A stretch of 11,523 nt of DNA from Chrysochromulina tobinii. Taxonomy: Eukaryota; Haptophyta; Prymnesiales; Chrysochromulinaceae. Under the pieces are notes generated by a model. That model did no database searches. It saw only the letters and a list, made by a program, of their open reading frames with translations, and was not told the DNA's origin. Position 1 is the first letter of the stretch, and each line of letters begins with the position of its first letter. Positions 1-7,100 of the stretch are shown one piece after another. Made by a program: the position numbers and the translations under genes. The DNA lies in contig JWZX01000976.1 in NCBI GenBank assembly GCA_001275005.1, forward strand, positions 1-11,523, written 5' to 3'.

Positions 1-88
1 TGTGGCGCCCTCCGGGCAACTTTTGCGGATGATGCGGATGGTGCCCGTGGTTGCACCCGGGCGGTGGACGCGCATTCGGAGGCGGCGG
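1..88 (+). repeat. 303-bp-spaced direct repeat, copy 1 (cut by window start)
   Basis: Bases 1-72 are identical to 304-375. The match continues to base 88 (391 in copy 2) with three mismatches at 74-76. The left edge is not visible because the window begins inside or at the edge of the copy. The 303-base spacing is 101 codons, so both copies are read in the same frame. In frame 1 they give an Ala/Asp/Gly-rich peptide containing ATFADDADGARG. Short GCGGATG(G/A)T units repeat inside the copy. Confidence 0.9.
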
Positions 89-303
89 ATGCTTTCCCTC
101 AGCCGCAGAAGGCGGTGGAGACGTGTGCAGATCCTGAGGCGGCGGCGGGGAGTGGCTGTGCAGTTTCGGTGGCAGTCTCGGTGGCGGCGACGGAGACGGA
201 GTTTCGCCACCCCCATGATCAGAGGGGTCTTCTGAGGAGCCGCCGCAAGCTGTTCCGGAGCCATCGGAAGAGTACGGCTGGTGCGGATGGTGCGGATGGT
301 GGT

Positions 304-391
304 TGTGGCGCCCTCCGGGCAACTTTTGCGGATGATGCGGATGGTGCCCGTGGTTGCACCCGGGCGGTGGACGCGCCCGCGGAGGCGGCGG
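304..391 (+). repeat. 303-bp-spaced direct repeat, copy 2
   Basis: This is the second copy of the repeat at 1-88, identical over its first 72 bases and then differing at three positions. It is preceded by tandem GTGCGGATG units (about 283-300), which may be where the repeat expands. After 391 the two copies diverge. A third, decayed copy in the same frame follows from about 433. Confidence 0.9.
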
Positions 392-783
392 CGCCGATCC
401 TTCGTGTGCAGCTTGCAGTGTGTGCTCGTTGAGCAACGGTTGCTGAAGCTGAGGGTGGTGCTCGTGGTGCGCCGTCGGCGTTGCCGAAAGCTTTGCCGCA
501 GCCGCAGACACAAAGTGGACCGCTTTGGCAGCGCTGCATGAAATCTTGCAATGCTGCTGCGCCAGCTGGTGTGCGCAGGCCCCGGCGGCCTTCACTTCTT
601 CGCACGAGTTATACTTCGAAGCCATCCTCACTTCGGCGGGCGAAGCATCACGGCCTAGAGCGTCGGCCTCCAGCGTCGATAACTTCGAGACTGCCACAGA
701 GCAAGCCCAAGCCAAGAAAAAATGCAAGGCCGGCATTCCTTTATTTCCTTTTCTGGACCTGTTTTTATCTCGTTCTCGATTAG

Positions 784-1004
784 GGAGCCTCAATGGTCCT
801 TGTGATTCAAATTCACGGTCAGTCGAAAAGTTTGTTTTTTATCTCAAAGGGTCAATCGTCATTACACGTACATGTGACTGTATGCCACGCGGGATTGTGA
901 GGTTTTTCGAACCTTTCTTCACGGAAAGCCATTTCGCTCAGGTGCCCCTCAGCCTCAACACGTAGGAATCCTACTTGTACGCGGAAGTGTGTGCGTGCTT
1001 CTGG
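784..1004 (+). promoter_or_regulatory. AT-richer spacer upstream of the fucosyltransferase gene
   Basis: This spacer holds T-rich runs (around 832-841), an E-box-like pair (CACGT and CATGTG, about 867-878) and a 13-base palindrome GTAGGAATCCTAC at 962-974. The only frame open across it has no ATG, and I see no gene. Several AG dinucleotides after pyrimidine-rich sequence (about 939-965) could be 3' splice sites. That matters because the downstream enzyme lacks the N-terminal anchor its family usually has. The promoter role is inferred from position only. Confidence 0.3.
962..974. repeat. 13-base palindrome (6-base arms, single central A)
   Basis: GTAGGA-A-TCCTAC lies 30 bases before the first ATG of the fucosyltransferase frame. 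It contains the in-frame TAG (963-965) that closes the frame upstream. It could be a protein-binding site or chance. No second copy was seen. Confidence 0.4.
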
Positions 1005-2360
1005 ATGCGAAGAGGTGGTACGCGTGGGGGTGAAAACACCACGGCAACGTGGACCGCACGGTGGCACCGTCACATCGAATGGCAACGGCAGTTGCTCGTC
1101 AACTTAGCAGCAGGCAAAACGCCGCCGCGTGCGCCACGCTTCTTAGTGCTGCGCCCAGGCGATAAGCTCACTGTCTGTGATGCGAGCGGCATGCATGATC
1201 TGCGAGGTCAGTGCTACCGTGGAACCCCGCCGTCAAGACGCCGTCCACTCGATGGCGAGCACTGGGATGCCTTCATGACCAGTGGCAACGCAAAGCTCAT
1301 GCGCCCGTTGCCTGGCTTGGGCAACGTTGCGCTGTCGCTTGTATCCGCTGCCATCACGGCCGTGGTATCGCGCCGTGTTTTACTGCTCGAGAACTTTTCG
1401 GCACCGTCGCAAAGTTTCGGCTCGCCCATGCGCGATTTGATCCTCGAGAGTAACGGCTGGGCGCCGCACATGGCCGAAGCTGCTCAGTTGGGTGGGATGA
1501 CGGACAGCTGGGCTGCCCATGACGACCAGAGTGCCTTCGCAGACTTGTGCCGCGCCAACTTGCGCTCATGGCCGCCGTCGCGCGTGTGGCGCATCTGGTC
1601 GAACCAGTACTTTGCGCCGCTGCTGCTGCTCAACCCGCACCACGCACTGCATGTCGAGGCGATGGCAGAGCTACTGGGCGCCGGGAGCGAGGAGAGCAGC
1701 AGCGGTGGCGGCGTCGGCGAGAGGAGCCTGTGGACGCCCGCGATCCGCTCGATGTGGGTGCCGCGGCCTGAGCTGCTTGCGGAGCTCAGTGGCTTCGCCA
1801 CGCGTCATCGATTGGACGTCACCCCATTCGTCGCCATGCACGTACGCATGCCGCTCAAGGCCAAGCAGATGGAGAACGTCGCTCGGTGCGCACGTGAACG
1901 GCTTGCAGCGAACAATGCTTCGACTCTTTTTCTCGCCACGCTCTTTGGAGCCAATCGCCGCATGCTCAAGCAGTCGCTGAGCGAAAGCGGCCTTGCGCTC
2001 GTGTGGTTCGGTCGCACGCTCGAGGCGCAGGCTGAATCGAAGGCGGGATCAGACGCGGCGCTCGCGGACATGTGGCTCATGGGGCGGGCGCGAGAAGTGA
2101 TGGTCAACGCAGGGTCCACGTTTGGATATGTGGCGCAGGGGCTGAGCGGCGGGCGGGCGACGCGCTACGGCGGCACCCACACGTCATCGCAATTCGTTGG
2201 TGACGTGGGGCCGAACGACTGCCGTGATGTAGGCACCACCGAGGCCTCCTTTCACCTGCTGCCGCAGGCGACGCGTGCCTCGACGGCGTGCCGGGCTGGC
2301 GAGCGCGAGGCGCGGCGCCGGTCGTCGGCGCTTTATGCGAGCTCGACTGTGAAGCACTAG
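1005..2360 (+). CDS. GT37-like fucosyltransferase (xyloglucan fucosyltransferase family)
   Basis: This protein is probably a GDP-fucose-dependent fucosyltransferase acting on cell-surface glycans in the Golgi. Numbered from ATG 1005 (451 residues), it shows the GT37 motifs in order: PGLGN near residues 103-107 followed by a hydrophobic helix and RRVLLLENF; a strand ending in HVR (279-281), matching the GDP-sugar-binding Arg motif; TLFLATLF near 307; the family hallmark STFGYVAQGL (371-380); and a C-terminal Cys...E..FH block (about 406-417) matching the family's CxxxxSxEPCxH end. Length and motif order fit a complete catalytic domain. Oddities: the usual Arg after GLGN is Val, the usual PC before the His is replaced by AS, and there is a Gly/Ser-rich insert near 226-240. 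No signal anchor precedes the domain, and ATG 1005 has a poor context (T at -3), so an upstream exon is likely. The frame is closed upstream by TAG at 963-965. The substrate cannot be read from sequence. Confidence 0.8.
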   Translation: MRRGGTRGGENTTATWTARWHRHIEWQRQLLVNLAAGKTPPRAPRFLVLRPGDKLTVCDASGMHDLRGQCYRGTPPSRRRPLDGEHWDAFMTSGNAKLMRPLPGLGNVALSLVSAAITAVVSRRVLLLENFSAPSQSFGSPMRDLILESNGWAPHMAEAAQLGGMTDSWAAHDDQSAFADLCRANLRSWPPSRVWRIWSNQYFAPLLLLNPHHALHVEAMAELLGAGSEESSSGGGVGERSLWTPAIRSMWVPRPELLAELSGFATRHRLDVTPFVAMHVRMPLKAKQMENVARCARERLAANNASTLFLATLFGANRRMLKQSLSESGLALVWFGRTLEAQAESKAGSDAALADMWLMGRAREVMVNAGSTFGYVAQGLSGGRATRYGGTHTSSQFVGDVGPNDCRDVGTTEASFHLLPQATRASTACRAGEREARRRSSALYASSTVKH

Positions 2361-2580
2361 TGCGGTGTTCGGGGGGGGTTCGTGGCTACTTAAGTCTTTT
2401 GTCAAGCAATTCAAGTCTATGCTAACACGATTCAAGACACGATTTTGAGACTAGTACACACACGCTCCAGTAGCCTCAAAGCCATAAGCCTTTAATTATT
2501 GACGAAATACGGCCATACTTGACTTGACTTGACTTGACTTGACTTGACTCGCTGCGTGGCGGACCGAGCCTCCAGAGATC
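2361..2580. promoter_or_regulatory. Intergenic spacer and probable promoter/5' UTR of the SRPBCC gene
   Basis: This 220-base spacer separates two genes on the same strand and is much more AT-rich than the genes. It contains a run of eight G after the fucosyltransferase stop, a duplicated ACACGATT around 2427-2445, three scattered TCAAG words (2402, 2411, 2432), and the CTTGA tandem array that ends about 30 bases before the next ATG. No gene is visible. It must hold the 3' end signals of the upstream gene and probably the promoter of the next. Confidence 0.4.
2518..2549 (+). repeat. Pentanucleotide microsatellite, (CTTGA)6 plus CT
   Basis: Six perfect CTTGA units run from 2518 to 2547, followed by CT. 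The array sits 31 bases before the SRPBCC start codon, so it is in the 5' UTR or core promoter. Upstream TCAAG words are its reverse complement. Confidence 0.95.
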
Positions 2581-3330
2581 ATGCCGCTCGGACCCGCGCT
2601 GTTCGCGGCGATCAGTGTCGGTCTGCATTTACACGCTCGTGTCGCCTGCCCGAGGGCGCTTGAACCGATTGCAAGCGCGGTCACGGAGCGCGTTCTCGCG
2701 TTTCCCCTCCAGAGCTCTGGGTTCGGTTTGACATCGCCATCGGTCAGGACAGCCGCTGAAGGGGCCATGGTAGTGCCATCGCTGCCGCTTTTGACCGAGG
2801 AAGAGCACCAGAAGTTGCTCAGTGGTGAACGGTTACGCTGGCAGCAGCCTCCTAGCGAGGGTGGCATCGGTTCGGGCTTTGCAGTTTGCGAGGTACGGGC
2901 GAACGCAGACGAGGTGTGGCGCGCCGTCAGTGCCTTTGACAGGTACAGCGAGCTCATTTCGACGGTGCGAACTGCGGAGCTGTACGAAGGGCCAGAGGAC
3001 GGTCCACCCGCGCCTGGCACGAGCGTGTGCCGCTATAGCTTCCTGGTTAGCCGCATCCGACTGAAGCTCGATGTGCGCTTTACCGTGGACAATGCGCAAC
3101 GCTTTGCAATGTGGCAGCTCGATCGGCAAAGCTGGGTCTTATCCGATTCGACGGGCTACTGGCACGTGCAGCAGCTTGACGACCGCCCCGAGGTCGTTCG
3201 CGTGTGGTTTTGCGTCTCCGTCAAGCTGAGCAAGCGTGTCCCGGGCTTTGTCGTTCGTCTGGTGTCGCGGCTTGGTTTGGACAAAGCGACGCGATGGTTG
3301 AAGGCTCTGGAAACAAGCTGCGACATGTAG
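2581..3330 (+). CDS. START-like/SRPBCC-fold protein (polyketide cyclase/COQ10 type) with targeting leader
   Basis: This 249-residue protein runs from ATG 2581 to TAG 3328-3330. Residues about 97-240 fit the helix-grip SRPBCC/COQ10-like fold: a first strand (GFAVCEVRANADEVWRAVSAF, about 99-119, with the typical 'xxVWxxVSxFDRYSE' helix), strands around 148-172, a WxL...SWVLSDSTGYWHV pair of strands (178-195), a strand at 205-215, and a final amphipathic helix after PGFVVRLVSR (221-230). Proteins of this fold bind a hydrophobic ligand in a cavity, and the ligand here is unknown. Residues 1-22 are hydrophobic and resemble a signal peptide. They are followed by a Ser/Ala/Arg-containing stretch of about 40 residues, the arrangement expected for a bipartite plastid leader in secondary-plastid algae. 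That localisation is inferred. The domain call is fairly secure, the molecular function is not. Confidence 0.7.
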   Translation: MPLGPALFAAISVGLHLHARVACPRALEPIASAVTERVLAFPLQSSGFGLTSPSVRTAAEGAMVVPSLPLLTEEEHQKLLSGERLRWQQPPSEGGIGSGFAVCEVRANADEVWRAVSAFDRYSELISTVRTAELYEGPEDGPPAPGTSVCRYSFLVSRIRLKLDVRFTVDNAQRFAMWQLDRQSWVLSDSTGYWHVQQLDDRPEVVRVWFCVSVKLSKRVPGFVVRLVSRLGLDKATRWLKALETSCDM

Positions 3331-3599
3331 ACATATAGTGCGAGCAATGATTGACACCGTGGACGAGGCAGCAAGAGCCCCCAGTATTTTTATATCAATC
3401 CCGTCCCGCTAAAAACGAGTAACCGAAAACCGTCCCCGCGCGCGCGGTGCACGGACCGGGGGGTCCGTGTCCCGCGGGCCTGTTTTAGATGCAAAGTCGT
3501 TCAATATACATTAACCCCAGGAGGAGCCATCGAGGGCTGCGCGCGGGTCGACCTGGGAAACATTCCTATAATCCCCGGCGCGGTGGCAGGCGCAGGAGA
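3331..3599. other. Convergent 3' intergenic region
   Basis: The SRPBCC gene (+) and the small unknown gene (-) point toward each other here, so both 3' UTRs and polyadenylation signals should lie in these 269 bases. I see an AT-rich patch (about 3383-3397, TATTTTTATATC), an alternating CG tract at 3437-3446, and a GC-rich hairpin at 3450-3469. There is no canonical AATAAA and no convincing gene. Confidence 0.5.
3450..3469. repeat. GC-rich hairpin (8-bp stem, GGGG loop) between convergent genes
   Basis: CACGGACC at 3450-3457 is the exact reverse complement of GGTCCGTG at 3462-3469, with a four-G loop. It lies in the shared 3' region just after the CG tract. It could fold in either 3' UTR. No T-run follows, and a bacterial-type terminator is not expected in this context. 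Confidence 0.6.
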
Positions 3600-4049
3600 T
3601 TAGATGACCTGGTAAGCGACGCCAGCGTCGCCGCCTCCGCCGATGGTGAACATTTTGCCCCCCGGGCCGCGGCGCGACGACAGGGACTTGTGCATGAACT
3701 CCTCACACCTCCGCCGAATGTACTCCTCCTCCGTCTCCTCCTTCTTGATCGCCGAAGATGCCTCCACTGGCTTGGGCTGGCCCGGCTTGGGAATGGGCGT
3801 GATCTTGGGGTGTAGGGGCTCACCCATGACCGTCCACTGCGTGTAGTCCTCAAGCGCATCCTCGATCGGGTGCCGGTCTCTTTTCGCCTTGAGGTAGGCG
3901 TACGTCTCTGGGTAGTTGCAGCGGATCGCGGCCGACTCCTGCAGTGCACAGAGGCGGCGCGCGGGCGGGCGGTGAGGTGTGTGGCGACCGCGAAGCATGG
4001 TCGTTGCGAGCCTCGCCGCCGCATCGCGAAGGACGGGACGCATTACCAT
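3600..4049 (-). CDS. Uncharacterised small protein, predicted mitochondrial presequence
   Basis: I do not recognise this family. From the ATG at 4049-4047 the frame encodes 149 residues ending in TAA at 3602-3600. Codons from about 3940 downward are strongly G/C-ending, so the C-terminal 110 or so residues look truly coding. The N-terminus (MVMRPVLRDAAARLATTMLR) is rich in Arg, Ala and Leu with one acid, like a mitochondrial presequence. The middle has a YPETYAYLKAKRDRHP stretch, then a proline-rich part (ITPIPKPGQPKP), then an acidic/basic helix (EETEEEYIRRRCEEF), and a glycine-rich tail (about 128-143). An earlier ATG at 4103-4101 would give 167 residues but a less targeting-like N-terminus. 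A candidate 108-base intron (3939-4046) overlaps the presequence, so the true N-terminus is uncertain. The gene is divergent from the HYDIN-like gene and convergent with the SRPBCC gene. Confidence 0.6.
   Translation of the reverse strand: MVMRPVLRDAAARLATTMLRGRHTPHRPPARRLCALQESAAIRCNYPETYAYLKAKRDRHPIEDALEDYTQWTVMGEPLHPKITPIPKPGQPKPVEASSAIKKEETEEEYIRRRCEEFMHKSLSSRRGPGGKMFTIGGGGDAGVAYQVI
3939..4046 (-). other. Candidate 108-nt in-frame intron in the small minus-strand gene
   Basis: Reading the minus strand, GTAATG follows an ATG at 4049-4047, and a pyrimidine-rich stretch ending CTCTGTGCACTGCAG precedes GAG at 3938. A CTCAC branch-like word lies about 35 bases before the AG. The interval is 36 codons, free of stops, so spliced and retained forms stay in frame. 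If it is an intron, the start would be the ATG at 4103. The alternative is that it encodes a mitochondrial presequence. Confidence 0.25.
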
Positions 4050-4199
4050 GCTGAACGAAAGAAACGAGTCGCCTCTGCGCTCAGGGAAAATGACAGTTTT
4101 CATCGCGGATTGCTCCGCAGTCGTTGAGCAAGTGCGACGACTCACTTGCCGCCGGCAGGGAGGTGGTCGACACCGGCCAATCGGCGTTGCGCATCAGCT
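4050..4199. promoter_or_regulatory. Short divergent intergenic region (probable bidirectional promoter)
   Basis: The small minus-strand gene and the HYDIN-like gene are transcribed away from each other, with 150 bases between the chosen starts (96 if the minus gene starts at 4103). Both 5' UTRs and promoters must share this stretch, unless upstream non-coding exons exist. I see no clear TATA box. Confidence 0.35.
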
Positions 4200-7100
4200 A
4201 TGCCCGCAGGCATCAGGTCCAAGGACGCACCCACCATGCGCACGCTGCCGTCGCATCTTCGCTATGCGAAGCTGTCGGCCGATCTTCCTGCGGAGCCGAA
4301 GCGGACGCCCAGCGAGCTCTCGGCCGAGCTTCATGGCCTGGCCAAGCCGGCGGCGGCGCTGCAGCGGCCTCGCGTCGTCGCGCTGCTCAACATGTCGGAG
4401 TTCACACACAATGTGGACTCGGTCGTACCGCTCGACGAGCCGATCTTCCAGCCGAGCCCGCCCGAGGTCGTCTTTGACGCGTTTGAGGCGCACAGCAAGT
4501 ACACAGCCACCCTGCGCTTCCGCAACAACGACAATGTCAACCGGCGTCTCAAAGTGCTCAAGGTCGATTCGGTGCACTTCGAAGTGGTGCCGCCCAAAGG
4601 CACCGCCGCGGGTGGCAGCAAGGTGGCGCCCGGCATGGAGGTCGCTTATCAGATCATCTTCACGCCGCGTGCTGAGCACGACCACGCGTGCGAGCTCGTG
4701 TGCCTCTCGGAGCGCGAAAAGTTCGTCGTGATGATCTCTGCGCGCGGCCCGCGGCCGTGCTTCGAATTTCCCGACGGCGTCGACTTTGGGCTGCAGCCGG
4801 TGCGCGCGAACGCATCCGAAGCCTTCCTGCTGCGGAACACAGGAAAGGCGGATGGTCGCTTCGTGCTTTCGGTGCCGGCGCCCTTTTCAGTGACGCCGTC
4901 CGATGGCGCCCTCAAGGCGGGCGGGGCGATGCAGCTCACCTTCGACTTCAAGCCGGAGCTTTGCGGCGAGTACGCCGAGGAGCTCCTGATCGAGTACGAC
5001 TCGGGCGAGCGCTGCTTCGCGCGTCTCGCAGGCGCCTCGAGCGACGTCGAGGTGGGCCTCGAGCGCTCTCTGCTCGTGCTCGAGCCGTGCTACATCTCGC
5101 TGCTCTCGCAGACAACGCTCAAGCTGCACAATCGGAGCGACGTGAAGGTCCACTTCTCGTGGAAGGCTCTGCGCTCCGCTGCCGAGGACGAGCAGCGGCG
5201 CACTGACGGCCTCATCGCCCTCGACGACGCAGCTGGCTCGATGCCCGCTCACGCGCTGCGCACGCAGCGGCGGCTCGTCGAGGAGGACCCGCTCCCTTTT
5301 GCGGACGCCATCTTCGCAGTAGAGCCGCTCGAGGGCGAGATCTTCCCCAACTCGTACTGCGAGCTTACCATCGCCTTCCGCCCGCAGAACGCGGGTGAGG
5401 CTGCCGTGACCGCTTACTGCGAGATCACCGGCCGCGAGACGCGCCTGCCGCTCACGCTCCAAGGGCGTGGCCTCGGCCCGAAGGCGCTGTGGCTGTACGA
5501 TTCGCTCGACATCGGCGACGTGTACGTCAACTCGGAGCACAAGTACGAGGTGGTCCTCGAGAACCATGGTGATATCGACTGCGACTACAGCCTCACGCCC
5601 AACGACTCTCTCTTCGCCTCGCGCTTCTCCTTCTCGCCCACCGCGGGCCACCTGCGCTCGCGCCAGCAGCAGATGGTCGAGGTGCGATTCCTCTCCGATC
5701 TGCTGGGCGAGCTCAATGAGACCTTCGTGTGGAAGCTGCATGGGCAGCCCGACCCGCTGCCGCTCGTCCTCAAAGGGCGCGTGGTCGCGCCGTCGTTCCA
5801 CTTCGACGACTCGGCCAAAGAGGGCATCCACTTTGGCGATGTGTCGCTCGGCTTCCTGAACAGCGTGGACTTCACGCTGACCAACACCTCCGAGATCCCG
5901 ATGCGCTTCCGGCTGCGCATCCCGAATGAGCACGGGGAGGAGCACGATCAGTTCGATGTGCAGCCGAGCGCGGGCATCATCTTGCCGCATGGAGAGCAGC
6001 AGCTCCGCCTCAACTTCATCGCCACGGCGGTCTCCAAGTACAATCTGTCGATGCTCGTCGACGTCGAGGCGGTGGGCGATTCGCTGCTCTCGCTCCCCAT
6101 CACGGCCATGTGCCTCGCGCCCGGCATCAAGCCCTCGGCCGATGCGCTCGATTACGGCGACGCCTTCATCAACCACACCTACTCGCTGCCGCTCACCATC
6201 TTCAACCCGTCGCACCTGCCTGCCAAGTTTGAGGTCATCGACGAGGCGCCGATGCTCAAGGCGATTGGCGAGCATGAGGTGACGCCGCACAATGGCCAGA
6301 TCGCGGCCAAGGGGAAGGTGGACGTGGTTGTCAGATTCACCACGCGCCGGCTCGGCCCGATGTCGCTGCCGCTCTACGTGCGCATCGTGGGCCTCGAGGA
6401 GGCGGCCTTCCAGGTGGAGCTGAATGCAACATCCATCGGGCCCAAGGTGGTGCTCGCGCAGCCCAAGCTCGACTGGGGCAAGGCGCCCGTGCTCACCGAC
6501 GTGCCTCGCAGCCTCGGCCTCGACAACCAGTCGCTCATCCCCGCCGTCTTCAAGGCATTGCTCCGCCGGAGTGATGGTCCCTTCGCACTCACCGAGAAGG
6601 AGTTCATCATGGCGCCCGGCGAGAAGCGCGAGCTCGTGCTCACCGCACACACAGACGACACCGTCAAGACGACCAACGACCTGATCCTGCAAATCAAGTA
6701 CGCGCCGGAGGTCGTGGTCCCGCTCGTGGCGACGGGCATTGGCGCAACGATCTCGGCGTCGCGCAACATGGCGAGCATCTCCTTTGGGGAGTGCTTCTCT
6801 TCGCGCATCCTCAAGGAGGAGTTCACGCTCGAGAACAAGGGCCGCCGGCCGCAGGTGCTCACGTGGGTCAACCAGGTGACCATCCCACCGCCCAAGGACA
6901 AGAAGAACCCCGATGCCGAGGTGAAGATGCCCATTCCCGCCTTCAGCATCACGCCCGATAAGGCGATCATCGAGCCGGGTGCCTCGTGCGTCTTCACAGT
7001 ACAGGCGCTCTCGAAGACTGCGGGCGAGCGCATGGAGAAGTTTGTGTGCGCGGCCCAGGTGCAGGGCGGCCAGGGCAAGCCCGAGCCTCTGTACGAGACG

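Larger units (their letters stand above)
1..783 (+). other. Repetitive Ala/Pro-rich open frame interrupted by TGA; possible 3' end or remnant of a repeat-protein gene
   Basis: Frame 1 is open from base 1 to a TGA at 430-432. It then reopens and runs to a TAG at 781-783. The first part encodes an Ala/Asp/Gly-rich low-complexity peptide with two copies of a 101-codon unit. Just after the TGA the same frame gives a diverged copy (ATVAEAEGGARG against ATFADDADGARG), followed by a PQPQ motif also seen after copy 1. The repeat therefore continues across the stop. The reading frame may be a pseudogene, may be interrupted by a small intron, or may be non-coding tandem DNA that happens to lack stops. 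It has no ATG in the window near its beginning and no recognisable domain. After about 700 the sequence becomes AT-rich and looks intergenic. I do not recognise a function. Confidence 0.3.

Noticed and set aside
1-780. CRISPR-like array from the repeated units
   Set aside because: There are only two good copies, 303 bases apart. The units are too long, are read in frame, and lack regular short spacers.
525-965. 146-codon plus-strand frame before the fucosyltransferase
   Set aside because: It begins with TTG, crosses the AT-rich spacer, and shows no coding bias or recognisable domain. Part of it could be an upstream exon, but nothing supports that directly.
3431-3490. Bacterial-type intrinsic terminator
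   Set aside because: The stem is GC-rich, but no T-run follows closely and the genes are eukaryotic in character.
3979-4731. 250-codon plus-strand frame overlapping the start of HYDIN
   Set aside because: It is Arg/Ser-rich and out of frame with the ASH modules from 4437 on. It is a shadow.
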